Source: Natrinema hispanicum
GTDB lineage: Archaea; Halobacteriota; Halobacteria; Halobacteriales; Natrialbaceae
Direction: 5' to 3'
Length of the DNA stretch: 64,000 nucleotides
Assembly: GCF_004217335.1 (NCBI RefSeq)
Contig: NZ_SHMP01000007.1
Coordinates: 1 to 64,000, forward strand
A model generated the notes under the pieces. That model was not told the DNA's origin, searched no databases, and saw nothing but the letters and a program-made list of their open reading frames with translations. Both the position numbers and the translations under genes were made by a program. Shown in pieces: positions 16,984 through 26,637 of this stretch (positions within the stretch are counted from its first letter, which is position 1; each line of letters opens with the position of its first letter).

Positions 16984-18888
16984 ATGCCCTCCCGACTCCC
17001 ACGACGCCAGTTCCTGTCGCACTCCGCGGCCGCCAGTGCCGGAACCGCTGTTGCGGCCAGCGGTTTCGTCGACAGTGTGGCAGCGACGACTCAGGAGACC
17101 AGTTTGGAAACGTTCGTCGATGATGCGGCCGACCGCGCGTTGACGGAGTACGACGCCGGCGGCCTGACGATCGCTGTCGTCGACGGTGACGACGTTCTCA
17201 CGAGCGGCTACGGCCACGCGTTTCGGAGCGAAGACGTTCCGGTTCATGCGAACGAGACGCTTTTTCGCGTTGGTTCCGTGTCGAAGGTCGTCACGTGGAC
17301 GGCCGCGATGCAAATCGTCGACCGTGATCGCGTCGAGCCGGACGCGCCCGTCGACGATCACCTCGAAGCCGTGGACCTCCCGGAGACGTTCGACGACCCC
17401 ATCGCGCTCGAACACCTTGCCACTCACACGTCGGGGCTCGAGGTCCGAGGGCGTGGCGACTCGGTTCGAAACCCCGAGTACGTCCGCCCGCTGGCCGAGT
17501 CGGTGTCTACAGATGTGCCAACGCGTGTCCGCCCACCGGGTGAACTCCCCCAGTACACCAACTACGCCGCCGCGTTGACCGGTCAGTTGGTCGCAGATAT
17601 CACGGGACAGCGATTCGGGTCATTTGTTGCAGAGAACGTTTTCGAGCCGCTGGGTATGTCGAACAGTACGTTCCAACCAGCCCCTCCAGAACTCGTTCCG
17701 GCTGAGGGGACTGCTGTTGAAGACGTCGTGAACTTTTATTCCGACGTTGCACCGGCGTCCGGTCTCCACACGACGGGCGCGGACATGGCACGACTGCTCC
17801 AGGTGCACCTGAATGGCGGCGTCGTCGACGGCGAGCGAATTCTCTCCGAGCGCGCGGTCGACGAGATGCATCGACAGTGGTACACGCCACACGAGCGGAT
17901 GGATGGGATGGCGTTCGGACTCTTCGAGGAGTCTCGTGGCGACGCCCGACTGGTTCGTCACGGCGGTGGCGTCCCGCAGTTCGCCTGCGAGTTCGCACTG
18001 CTTCCCGAAGACAGTGTCGGCCTATTTGTCGTTGCCCACGGCGACGAGGCGTCTGACGCCAAGCAGGAGGTCGTGGACGCGCTACTCGAACGATTCGCTC
18101 CCGTCGATTCGAGCGGGGCACGACGCACACCCGACGGCACGCCCCAGCGCGCGGACGAACTCGGCGGCCGGTATCGGTCGGTGAACACGACCGACAATGC
18201 CACCGCCGAGAAGCCCATCTATGGTCTCTTCACGGGCCAGCCGATCGACGTCCGAGTCGCTGCCGACGGCCGGCTGATAACCGAGCAGGGAGAGAGCACA
18301 GACGAGTGGGTTGAAGTCGAACCGCTCGTCTTCGAGCACGTTGAGAAGGACGCGATGCTGCTGTTCCACGAGGAGAACGGCGAGGTGACGCACTTGCTGG
18401 ACGGACTCGGTGCCTACGAGCGGATCGGCTACCTCGAGCAGTTATCAGTACAGGGGTGGCTAGCGGTCATCGCTGCGGTGACCGCGCTCACTGGGCTCCT
18501 GGGCTGGCCGGCGGCCGCCGGGTGGCGTCGGTATCGCGGCGGCGAGTCGCCGCCACCGTCTGCAACGCGCGCTCGGTGGGTCGCTGGCGTGGGCGTCGCC
18601 GGGCTTCCACTGTTCGTCCTCGTTCTCGGCGGCGTCGCAATTGCCATGGCGTCGATGGACGGGCCGACGCTGTTCAACCGCCCGCCCACGTGGTTTGAGG
18701 TCGTATTCGTCGTGCCGACGCTGGGAGCCCTCGCTACCGTCGGTGCAGTCGGATACGCCGGCCGAGCGTGGCTTCGTCACGACTGGACGCTCGCTACACG
18801 GGTCCACTACTCGGCGGTCGTTGTCGGAGCGATCGTCCTCTACTGGCTCCTGCAGTACTGGAACCTGCTATGGATCCGGACGGGCTAA
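16984..18888 (+). CDS. Tat-exported serine hydrolase (beta-lactamase / class C family) with membrane anchor
   Basis: 634 residues. A Tat signal (PRRQFLSHSAAASAG) leads a serine beta-lactamase-like domain. The catalytic tetrad motif SxxK is S98-V-S-K101 in FRVGSVSKVV. The second motif is YTN at about 191-193 and the third is HGGG at about 321. A DUF3471-like beta domain may follow (about 385-480). Four hydrophobic segments end the protein. It is therefore likely an esterase or peptidase acting outside the cell and held in the membrane. True beta-lactamase activity is improbable, since archaea lack peptidoglycan. Confidence 0.9.
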   Translation: MPSRLPRRQFLSHSAAASAGTAVAASGFVDSVAATTQETSLETFVDDAADRALTEYDAGGLTIAVVDGDDVLTSGYGHAFRSEDVPVHANETLFRVGSVSKVVTWTAAMQIVDRDRVEPDAPVDDHLEAVDLPETFDDPIALEHLATHTSGLEVRGRGDSVRNPEYVRPLAESVSTDVPTRVRPPGELPQYTNYAAALTGQLVADITGQRFGSFVAENVFEPLGMSNSTFQPAPPELVPAEGTAVEDVVNFYSDVAPASGLHTTGADMARLLQVHLNGGVVDGERILSERAVDEMHRQWYTPHERMDGMAFGLFEESRGDARLVRHGGGVPQFACEFALLPEDSVGLFVVAHGDEASDAKQEVVDALLERFAPVDSSGARRTPDGTPQRADELGGRYRSVNTTDNATAEKPIYGLFTGQPIDVRVAADGRLITEQGESTDEWVEVEPLVFEHVEKDAMLLFHEENGEVTHLLDGLGAYERIGYLEQLSVQGWLAVIAAVTALTGLLGWPAAAGWRRYRGGESPPPSATRARWVAGVGVAGLPLFVLVLGGVAIAMASMDGPTLFNRPPTWFEVVFVVPTLGALATVGAVGYAGRAWLRHDWTLATRVHYSAVVVGAIVLYWLLQYWNLLWIRTG

Positions 18889-19107
18889 CGTCGTCCGCCG
18901 CTCGCTCAACACGCGTTCTCATGTCCGGGGCGATTCATACTATAGTGGCAACTGAAACTATTCATAACTGATTGCATAGCCCTCGTAGCATGTCATAGAA
19001 CCAGTCACACGCCTATTGACTCGTAGGGAATGGTAAGTACAGGGCAAGCCCCATATCGCTTAGTGTAAATCCACTATCTTTTTACATAACCAATATTACA
19101 TCATAGT

Positions 19108-19356
19108 ATGGAGAATGACAACCAGGACACAGATGACATTCGTAAGGTGAGTACGGATGTGTTGAAAGAGTGTTTCAGGATAGCTATAACTGTTTTATTT
19201 TATATCGTTCTCTCTGTTCTCGGACTTCTGGTAGCCGCGTCGTCTTTCAATAGGACGAACATTCTATTGGTTATCTTAGGATTCTCGCTCGGCAGCAGCA
19301 TAATTGTTCTTAGCGTCCGCGAAATTTATCGTGTATATCAATTCGATGAGCGTTAA
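19108..19356 (+). CDS. Small membrane protein, two helices
   Basis: 82 residues: a polar start (MENDNQDTDDIRKVST), then two hydrophobic segments (IAITVLFYIVLSVLGLLVAA and ILLVILGFSLGSSIIVLSV) and a short charged tail. Codon use is more AT-rich than neighbouring genes, which hints at recent acquisition. Not recognised. Confidence 0.55.
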   Translation: MENDNQDTDDIRKVSTDVLKECFRIAITVLFYIVLSVLGLLVAASSFNRTNILLVILGFSLGSSIIVLSVREIYRVYQFDER

Positions 19357-19531
19357 GTTCGCACGTGTAGTAACCAGTAGTTTCGCTATTATAGGTATAT
19401 AAAGAAGAAGAGTTCAACAGGGCTACAATTTGTAATCGGTCGGGTACCTATTTACCACTCGAGATTAATTCCTGAGACGACATGCATTATCTTGGTTCCC
19501 CTCTAGTCCGTCCGGTTCTCAATTATTCGAG

Positions 19532-21280
19532 GTGAAACCTGTCATGGTGTTGCTCCCAACTCGTGCCGGCCTTTTTGTCCGGACAGTCATCGCCGTTGTT
19601 AGCTGTCTGTTCCTCTCGAGTGGTGTCGTCGTCGCTGTCCTTTTGTTGATTGGCGTCCCGATCTACGCTGGGGCTCACTACGGTGTTGAGGTGGTTTCCT
19701 CACTAGCGATCCTCTCTGGTTCTGATTTCCGTCTCGCCGCCGAGCCGCTCGCTGTAGCGTTCGTGGTTGCGGTCGCGATGCCTTGTTTGGCGGCCGTCGA
19801 ATTGTCGCTGCGGACCGTCCGTACCGCTCGCGAGCGCTCCGCACCGGCTGGTGCACTTGCCCAGGGAATTGTCGAACTCGCCTCGTACGTGCTGTTACTT
19901 TCGTCGTTACTGATTGTACTAAGTACTCTGCCGTTCCTTCGTTCAGTACTGCCTGTTCCGCTGTTCGGGCTCTTGGTCCTGCTTGGCTTCTTTTACTTGC
20001 TGATGGCTGGGTACCTCTGGGCTGCCCACGAATGGATCCGTTCGAAAGACGAGGTGAACGATGAGCGCACGACCGGCGGTAATTGGCTCGTCATCGGGAT
20101 TTTTATCGTCGGCTACCTCAGTATGGCCTATTGGGTTGGGTTCGCACTGCTCGTTGTCGCTGCACTTGTTTGGCTTGTTTTCGGATCGATTATCGTTCCC
20201 AATCATGTCGATGGGGTGCGAAACGCCATCGAGCGCCGCGCCGCCGAAATCACCGAGGAGGAACCTGTCGACCCAGCAGCCGCCTACGGCATCACAGACG
20301 AGGTCAAATGGGTGCGTACCAGACTTGAGCAAACTACAGATCTGCGACCGACCATTCTAGTGACCGTCACAGGAATCGTTATAGTCGGAGCTAGTTACTG
20401 GGCAGCAACTCTCGTATCAGTCGAAACTGTTGTCGTCTCAGTGGCCGCCGTGAGTGCTGTCGCGTTCGTTGGTATCCAGGTCGGCGCTACAATCCGCACA
20501 GAGTTTACAGGCAACAACGCTGTTCTTCGAGATCTCGAGGACCGATTCGATCTCGAGGCGCTCACGGTCACGGACATCGAGTCGGTCGATCAGATTGCTG
20601 GTACAGCGGGATCTACCTCTGACTCTGACCGGAAAGTCGATGTGAATGCATCCCTCGAGTCGATTGTCACTCGACTCGCTGGTCAGGTCGACCTGCCGCC
20701 GCCCGAGATTCGAGTACTCGAGCACGGAACACCCGTCGCGCTGACAGTGGGCTATCGTCCCGCTGTCTCGACGCTTGTTCTCTCTAGGGGGTTGATCGAG
20801 ACGCTTGAGTACCACGAACTCGAGGCTGCTATCGCTCACGAACTCGCCCACGCTGCCAACCGAGACGCCGCGGTGCTCACTGCGCTATCGGCACCCAGTG
20901 CTGTTGCACGGCTCGCTCGTAGTCGATACGGCTACAACCCTGTCGTCGAACCACTAGCAATGTTGGTTGGAACCATCAGCCGGTGGTACGTCGCTCTCGT
21001 CTCCCGTGGCCGAGAGTACGCTGCCGACGACGGCGCGGTCGCGATTACTGGCGACCCAACTGCACTCGCAAGCGCGCTTGAGTCGCTTGACGCTGACCTC
21101 GAGCGTCGCCCATCGACGGATCTCCGCGAGCGGGATACGGCTACTGCGTTCGCTATTGTCCCGCCACCGTGGGAGAAACATCCATTCTTCGATCGGACGC
21201 GACGATTTATTGCGCGTCGGGTCTTCGGTACGCATCCGCCAACCGAGAAGCGCATCGACCGGCTTCGCGCTCGAGTGTGA
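19532..21280 (+). CDS. M48-family membrane metalloprotease
   Basis: 582 residues. Multiple membrane segments occupy the first 330 residues, followed by the peptidase domain. The zinc site HExxH is HELAH at about residues 436-440. The third ligand region SRGREYAADDGAVAITGDP carries the ExxAD pattern. This matches HtpX/Ste24-like proteases that degrade damaged membrane proteins. The long N-terminal membrane part exceeds the usual HtpX length. The start is the GTG at 19532 or the ATG at 19544. Confidence 0.9.
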   Translation: MKPVMVLLPTRAGLFVRTVIAVVSCLFLSSGVVVAVLLLIGVPIYAGAHYGVEVVSSLAILSGSDFRLAAEPLAVAFVVAVAMPCLAAVELSLRTVRTARERSAPAGALAQGIVELASYVLLLSSLLIVLSTLPFLRSVLPVPLFGLLVLLGFFYLLMAGYLWAAHEWIRSKDEVNDERTTGGNWLVIGIFIVGYLSMAYWVGFALLVVAALVWLVFGSIIVPNHVDGVRNAIERRAAEITEEEPVDPAAAYGITDEVKWVRTRLEQTTDLRPTILVTVTGIVIVGASYWAATLVSVETVVVSVAAVSAVAFVGIQVGATIRTEFTGNNAVLRDLEDRFDLEALTVTDIESVDQIAGTAGSTSDSDRKVDVNASLESIVTRLAGQVDLPPPEIRVLEHGTPVALTVGYRPAVSTLVLSRGLIETLEYHELEAAIAHELAHAANRDAAVLTALSAPSAVARLARSRYGYNPVVEPLAMLVGTISRWYVALVSRGREYAADDGAVAITGDPTALASALESLDADLERRPSTDLRERDTATAFAIVPPPWEKHPFFDRTRRFIARRVFGTHPPTEKRIDRLRARV

Positions 21281-21539
21281 CCAGCACTTGATAGAGATGC
21301 GAGCGCATACCCCCGTCTTCCCGTGAGTGACGAGTGTTCCGACACCCTGTTGGAACCGAAGAGCGAACAGGCGGGGGTTGAACGGGCAGCATAGTGTGAC
21401 AGTCCACTGTTCTGTTGCAGTGCCGGATTTCCCACGGTTTCACTGTCACTTGACGAACAAACACGGCCTGGTTGGACGGTTGTGAGAGAGGGGTTAGGCA
21501 GGAGAGACGGGAAGCGTTCGCTGGTATCCGTAGAGACCG

Positions 21540-21878
21540 TCAGATGACGAACTGTTCGATAAGGACCCAAAGCGTTACTGCCAGCACGAAGACCGTCACA
21601 CCAAGAAACGGAAGGTCATCGTCTCGTCGTACGAACGCACCGCCTTCGTGGCGGAACCAGTCGCGGACGATGAACCAGAGAAGCATCACCCCACTCAAAA
21701 GAAATATCCAGGCGTCCTCGAACCCTTCCTGCACGATATCCAACGTTGCCAGCGCCGTAATTACTAGCGCGATCCCCACCCAGATGACGAATAGTATCGT
21801 GGGGCGATTGAAACCCGCTGTTGGCTGCTCGCCGGTATGGGTCGCGTCTGTCACTGCACACTCATTTTCACAACCCAT
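21540..21878 (-). CDS. Small membrane protein, three helices
   Basis: About 112 residues from the ATG at 21878 (MGCENECAV). The open frame reaches 21962, but the upstream part includes AT-rich promoter-like bases (TTTAATATTTAAGG). Hydrophobic segments: PTILFVIWVGIALVITALATL, AWIFLLSGVMLLWFIV and FLGVTVFVLAVTLWVLI. Function unknown. Confidence 0.55.
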   Translation of the reverse strand: MGCENECAVTDATHTGEQPTAGFNRPTILFVIWVGIALVITALATLDIVQEGFEDAWIFLLSGVMLLWFIVRDWFRHEGGAFVRRDDDLPFLGVTVFVLAVTLWVLIEQFVI

Positions 21879-22161
21879 CTCCTTAAATATTAAAGGTGGT
21901 GTATACTCTGTTCGATATCCAACCGGTTCTGGGGTGTCGCCCCTTTTGAACAGAATCTCCACGAACTCAGTGAATGCCCCTGCTATTCTCCATCACCGTT
22001 GCTGGAACGGTTAATCGACGATGCTCAGAAGATACACCAGTAACTGCCGATACTCCAAGGAGGTTCGCTACCGCTACACGACCGAGGTCTGAGGCTTAAT
22101 TAAAGACAAATAAGAAGTGAGATATGAAGATTCTCTGCATCCTATGGGGATATAATGCTAT

Positions 22162-22716
22162 TCAGATACCGAAATGTAACTCACGCTCAACGACTGTGTA
22201 TCCTTGCGCTGTGAGTGCATCATCGCGGTACTGTTCTGCGAAGTACTGCTGTGGGATACGCCGTAATCCGAAGCGCCGATCCGATGTATACTCGACATCG
22301 ACGATTGTCTCACCGTTTGGGCGACTAAGCGTTGCTGTGTACGTCGCCCATGGCTGATTGTTCGCCATGATCTCCAACTCGGCTCGGTGAATTCCACTTG
22401 GTGTATCTTCCGTCTGTGTCTGGACAGTCACCACAGCAGATCGGAGGCCGAACAGGTACGAGGTGCGATATCGTATCGTGTCACCGTCGGTTAACACTTC
22501 GTCTGCAATTCCCCACTGGAACGCGAGCACCGGCGGTGTCGGGCTAGTAAACGCCTCGGCGACGGTCTCGAGATCAGCATCAGCTCGGAGTTGAACTGTC
22601 CCACGAGACTGCAGAATCGGAGCGCGGGCAACGACGAGTAACCCAGCTGCGACGATGACCGCTGGCAGCAGTGATGTTATCAAGTATGTTCCAAGGAACA
22701 GCGACACTGCGATCAC
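22162..22716 (-). CDS. Hypothetical membrane-anchored protein, probably 5' truncated
   Basis: 184 residues from a GTG. One or two N-terminal helices (VSLFLGTYLITSLLPAVIVAAGLLVVA) precede a soluble domain. The frame stays open upstream to about 22810 (ISTTNDIERSQEAVTVANRY) with no start codon. There it meets duplicated DNA from the 59126 gene. The simplest reading is that a rearrangement removed the original N-terminus. Not recognised. Confidence 0.6.
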   Translation of the reverse strand: MIAVSLFLGTYLITSLLPAVIVAAGLLVVARAPILQSRGTVQLRADADLETVAEAFTSPTPPVLAFQWGIADEVLTDGDTIRYRTSYLFGLRSAVVTVQTQTEDTPSGIHRAELEIMANNQPWATYTATLSRPNGETIVDVEYTSDRRFGLRRIPQQYFAEQYRDDALTAQGYTVVERELHFGI

Positions 22717-22825
22717 GACAACAAGAGCACTCAGAGGGCGTTCACGGTCGAGGTATCGGTTTGCAACCGTGACTGCTTCCTGTGAGCGTTCAATGTCGTT
22801 TGTGGTGGAAATATAGAATTATCCA

Positions 22826-23219
22826 CATGAGCGAGATTACCGACACAGTCAGTGAGAGTCTGTCCGTCAGTGGCGTCGCGACCGAACAGCACGACGAGAC
22901 GACGTCGATGTACGTCGACGACATGGACGGATTGACACCGCCTTGACAACAAAGGCAGATCTCGAGCAGTTGAGCGTGGTCGGGCCCGAGACGACCGTCT
23001 ACCAGTCCGGCGAGTGGGAAGACGACTTCCCACGACCCGATACTGACGCGATGAGTGAGTTTCTCGAGACTCAAGAAGGACGAGAGGTCGGAAGACGATA
23101 CCACCGAGGACGATACATCCGATGGTGCTCCCGGCTTCGGGATCGGGGCTGGACTCGCGTCGATTGCGGGACTACTGACGGCGCTCGTGCACCGACGGCG
23201 AGCATAGGCCGATCTCATC
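22826..23219 (+). pseudogene. Partial copy of the PGF-CTERM-type surface protein gene
   Basis: Matches 60753-61129 (the last about 125 codons of the gene at 59126) at roughly 90 percent by eye, including the conserved end PGFGIGAGLASIAGLLTAL. Frameshifts near 22930 and 23085 break it. Homology continues about 10 bp past the stop and then ends (GCCGATCTCAT). The 5' three quarters of the gene are missing. Confidence 0.85.
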
Positions 23220-23297
23220 GATCGCACGAACGGTAGTACCGCTCGAGAACGTGTTAACACACATACTATTTTAATTTCGGGTGAGAATTCCCTCTTG

Positions 23298-23597
23298 ATG
23301 CCCTCCAGTATCAACGAAGTCGTGTTTAGTAAGCCGTCTGGCCGCCCTACGGCGTTAGTTCAGTTCGCTGGATCGCTGATCTTCCTGGGGCTTTACGTAT
23401 ACTCTTGGATTAAGGGCAACGCTGATTCAAGCAACTGGTTGCTTATTATGGTGGTCGGGTCGACGTTGGCTGGTATTGCCGAGTCCCTTCCAGAGAACCG
23501 GCGACAGACAGCCGGCGAATTACGTCTAGCAGCAATCCTCGTATTACTGTATCTCATTGCTGCTGTTATCTTCACTCCTGAGGCCATCATTGGATGA
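23298..23597 (+). CDS. Small membrane protein, three helices
   Basis: 99 residues starting MPSSINEVVFSKPSGRPTALVQ. Three hydrophobic segments (FAGSLIFLGLYVYSWI, WLLIMVVGSTLAGIAESL and LRLAAILVLLYLIAAVIF). The ATG at 23298 is preferred over the TTG one codon earlier. It stands alone. Function unknown. Confidence 0.6.
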   Translation: MPSSINEVVFSKPSGRPTALVQFAGSLIFLGLYVYSWIKGNADSSNWLLIMVVGSTLAGIAESLPENRRQTAGELRLAAILVLLYLIAAVIFTPEAIIG

Positions 23598-24009
23598 CCG
23601 TCAAGACTTTCGCTTATCTCGATAGATCGTCTTCTCTGAGCGCGTCTCTTACCGAATGTTGGTACTTCCCTGCGTGAGATATGCTGAGGCGAATAAATTG
23701 AGGATCTGTTCGTCCTCGTAGACTCTGTTGTCGCTCTAATTGGAGGCGACTCTCCGAACCCATGCCGTTGGGCGAATTTGACGAACTGTTACGCACTCGC
23801 GAACGTGCGCGCAAAACACAAGTATAAGCGCGCTCGTGTGACTCTAGTGGTTGTAGAATTTGAGATCCCGAAGTTGTGGCACACAACCTCGGAGGATGAT
23901 TCTGATGCGTGACTTATTTGCAGCATCGGTAAGGAAGAATCAGCTACTCAGTAGCGCCTGCGATTTGACCACCAAAACAGGTATAGTTGCTTGGTTGAAC
24001 TATTTATGT

Positions 24010-24273
24010 ATGCAACGTCCAACTCTCTATCATCTCTCAATGGGGACAGCAGGTCTATCTCTTGGATTAGTTGGGGCCAGAACGATTCTTATTGAAGGAA
24101 CCACCCTCGGTGCGGGGTTAGTGGTTCTCGGTGGCGGTGGTATACTTCTTTCAAGTCTATTCGCTCTGTCAGGGCAAGGTTCGTCTGAGTTTGAACCGGG
24201 AAATTTCGTTTGGATTGCAGTCGTTGCAGCAATTTTCAGTGTCCTTGGAATGATACTCACATTCTTCCAGTAG
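24010..24273 (+). CDS. Small membrane protein
   Basis: About 87 residues from the ATG at 24010 (MQRPTLYHLSMGTAGLS). Hydrophobic, glycine-rich segments (GLSLGLVGARTILI, GAGLVVLGGGGILLSSLFALSG and VWIAVVAAIFSVLGMILTFF). The frame is open from 23860, but the upstream part overlaps the dispersed repeat and is unlikely to be coding. Function unknown. Confidence 0.55.
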   Translation: MQRPTLYHLSMGTAGLSLGLVGARTILIEGTTLGAGLVVLGGGGILLSSLFALSGQGSSEFEPGNFVWIAVVAAIFSVLGMILTFFQ

Positions 24274-24502
24274 ACTTCTAATTGAAGTATACCTTCCCCA
24301 TCCCGTGCCGTAGACAATCTGTACTTATCGAATTAGGATGCCCGCATAGTAGGTGTGAGGGCCGTTCTATGACACCCCAGCTAGCCGTCTCAATGCATAC
24401 GGTTCTCGAACCGGTTCGTGGCCAATAGTGATTTCTTCTTCGGTGTTTTCGTAGCTTTCACTCCTAACACTCTTTACAGCGGATGACGTACCCCATTCAA
24501 CG

Positions 24503-24874
24503 ATGTCCATCGATCGAGACACCTTCGAGAACACGAGCGAAGATGAGCTCGAAGAACTCTCCGTGCCTGATCAAGTCCTCGGATTTCTCGCTACCAACCA
24601 AGACCGGGCGTTCAAGGCCCGCGAAATCGCCTCCCAGATCGGCGTCGACGAGGGCGCAGTCAGCACCGCGCTCTCACGGTTGAAGGACCGTGGTCTGGTC
24701 GAACACAAGGCGACGTACTGGGCGGTGACTGACGACGCTGAGCGCCTCGACGGATACAGCGGGTACGAACGAGCAACGGCTCTGTTCAACGACCAACTCG
24801 GTACAGAGGACAAGGAAGCGTGGCGCGAGCACGCACCGCAGGAACCCCACCCGAGCGTCGAGGACGAACAGTGA
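24503..24874 (+). CDS. Winged-helix protein, probable antitoxin partner
   Basis: 123 residues. HTH region VPDQVLGFLATNQDRAFKAREIASQIGVDEGAVSTALSRLKDRGLVEHKATYWAV, MarR/ArsR-like. It overlaps the following MazF/PemK-type gene (GTGA), an arrangement typical of an antitoxin before its toxin. The C-terminus (DKEAWREHAPQEPHPSVEDEQ) is acidic and could wrap the toxin. It probably also represses its own operon. Confidence 0.8.
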   Translation: MSIDRDTFENTSEDELEELSVPDQVLGFLATNQDRAFKAREIASQIGVDEGAVSTALSRLKDRGLVEHKATYWAVTDDAERLDGYSGYERATALFNDQLGTEDKEAWREHAPQEPHPSVEDEQ

Positions 24875-25221
24875 CCGACGAAGAGACACCGATTTTCGAG
24901 CGGGGCGACGTCGTCTACGGTGATGATCCATTCAAAGGCGAGGAAGACGCTCGGCCCTGGCTGATCCTCTCGAACCACGAAGGCCGTCCGTTCCACGGCG
25001 ACCAGTATATCGCGCTAACGTTGACGTCGAAATCCTGGATGGACGGCCTCATCGACATCCCTGAAGAGCGTTGGCTTCGTGGTGGGATGCCGGATGAAAG
25101 TCGGATCGTTCCGTGGGGCGTCCAATCGATAGATCACGAGGACATCGACTTCTGGCAGGGCCGCCTTGACAGTGATCTTGTTGACGAGGCGGTGACTGCG
25201 CTCGTCGAAGAGCTACAATAG
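24871..25221 (+). CDS. MazF/PemK-type toxin
   Basis: 116 residues from a GTG that overlaps the upstream stop. The family pattern is clear: FERGDVVYGDDPF (strand 1 and loop), ARPWLILSN (the RPxLVIS-like strand) and QYIALTLTSK. MazF proteins are ribonucleases that cleave mRNA at short sequences. The gap to the neighbouring genes and the dispersed repeat nearby suggest a self-contained, mobile toxin-antitoxin pair. Confidence 0.82.
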   Translation: MTDEETPIFERGDVVYGDDPFKGEEDARPWLILSNHEGRPFHGDQYIALTLTSKSWMDGLIDIPEERWLRGGMPDESRIVPWGVQSIDHEDIDFWQGRLDSDLVDEAVTALVEELQ

Positions 25222-25544
25222 CTTCTCCGATGGTTTGTTCGAGTCGCGACTTGGTGAAACAGCTGTAGGTAAGTCTACTTATGGACCAGAATTGAACGGG
25301 ACCTCGCCTTCTCGATAATAGACGAACTAATACACAATAGGCCAACAGATAATGAGCGCCGCGATACTCAACGGGGTCGTTGAGAAATATCGTAACGGGT
25401 ATCAGCTGTATGGTGGTTTGTAGAATTTGAGATCCCGAAGTTGTGACGCTCCAGCCGACCAGAAGTTGAGACCGTCCCTCTCAATGCATACAGCATTCTG
25501 GCGCAGTTCATAAATAGTATGAAGGCGTAGTATGGAATAGAACG
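25222..25544. other. Intergenic region
   Basis: No gene is supported. It holds the short copy of the dispersed repeat (25411-25445). It also has a stretch, CTCTCAATGCATAC (25478-25491), that recurs as GTCTCAATGCATAC at 24387-24400, so the region upstream of the toxin operon and this one share more than one short block. Confidence 0.5.
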
Positions 25545-25919
25545 ATGCCACGAATAACCGGGTCGTATCCGGACGACCTCGACCTCCTCATTGAGGGTGC
25601 TGTCGAGGCTGGTGTATTTGGTGGCAAGAGCGATGCGCTGCGAGAGTTCGTGCGTGAATATTTCGAGGACCATGAAAACGAGCGTATTGCAGCTGCGGTC
25701 GCTCTCTACGAACGAGAGCGGATCACGCTCGGTGATGCTGCGAGACTCGCTGATGTCGACCGCTGGACAATGCGTGATATCCTCCGCGAGCACGGCGTCG
25801 CACTCCGGCTTGGGCCAGCTGATGAGGAAGATGCGGCCTATGAGGTAGAGGCAGCGAGCGAACTCGAATTCGGTGGTGAGGACTCGGACGACGAGGAGTC
25901 ACGTGCGAATGACAGGTGA
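25545..25919 (+). CDS. UPF0175-like antitoxin, without visible toxin
   Basis: 124 residues. An N-terminal dimerisation segment (PDDLDLLIEGAVEAGVFGGKSDALREFVREYF) is followed by the UPF0175-type HTH (VALYERERITLGDAARLADVDRWTMRDILREHGV). Such proteins usually precede a PIN-type (DUF3368) toxin gene. Here only a 17-codon frame follows (from the ATG at 25909), then no coding sequence. This looks like an orphan antitoxin or a module that lost its toxin. Confidence 0.75.
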   Translation: MPRITGSYPDDLDLLIEGAVEAGVFGGKSDALREFVREYFEDHENERIAAAVALYERERITLGDAARLADVDRWTMRDILREHGVALRLGPADEEDAAYEVEAASELEFGGEDSDDEESRANDR

Positions 25920-26055
25920 CGATATCAATGTCCCGTATCGTACGATCTCGGAATATCGATGACGGGATTGCTCGGAGTTTGAAACGCCTGATGCCCGCTG
26001 GGAAGGCTGACTATCTTTCATCTACCATTTCGATCCATGAGTAATCGTGATCGAT

Positions 26056-26415
26056 CTATGACTGGAGTTGCGTGACAGTCGAGGCGATTTCGCTTTTGGT
26101 CGGTTCGCCGGTAAACTCGACAACTCTATCGCCTACTCCGAAGGCGTATTTCTGGTAGGAGACGTCGACGTGAATCCAGCATTCGATGTCAGCGTCTGTC
26201 GAGTCATACTCGCCCTCACTTGCGTTCTCTCCTTGCTTCAGCACATCAAGTAGGTACTCTTCGATACGCGACGCGTTCGAGATTCGCAAGAGATGATCGG
26301 CAGCAATGTTGTCCAGCACCTCTGCTGGGGTTCCATATCCCTCGCCTACGAGATAGAACTCGCCATAGTACTCGTGTGACTCAATCTGAATACAGAGTGT
26401 ATATGTTTCAGCCAT
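26056..26415 (-). CDS. Hypothetical protein
   Basis: About 119 residues from the ATG at 26415 (MAETYTLCIQIE); an upstream in-frame start at 26457 is possible. Soluble, acidic, mixed alpha/beta composition with many aromatic residues (HEYYGEFYLVGEGYG). I do not recognise it and neighbours give no clue. Confidence 0.55.
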   Translation of the reverse strand: MAETYTLCIQIESHEYYGEFYLVGEGYGTPAEVLDNIAADHLLRISNASRIEEYLLDVLKQGENASEGEYDSTDADIECWIHVDVSYQKYAFGVGDRVVEFTGEPTKSEIASTVTQLQS

Positions 26416-26637
26416 ATCTATAGTTGACAGAGGCCGTCTATCAGAATGCCTATTCATAAATCACTACCCAATAGTATCTGTACCGATGGCTCCGTTAGCA
26501 AGGTTTAGTCCAGATGCTGTACAACTACGTCATATGTCTTTTACTATCAGTTGGCACACGCTCTCTGATGAAATCGCAGACTTAGAACAGCGTATCGATG
26601 ATCTCACCAGTTTCCACACAGGAACAGAGTTCCAAGG

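Noticed and set aside
17600..18130. Minus-strand frame rich in arginine
   Set aside because: Shadow of the serine hydrolase gene. Arginine-rich translations are usual for wrong frames in haloarchaeal DNA.
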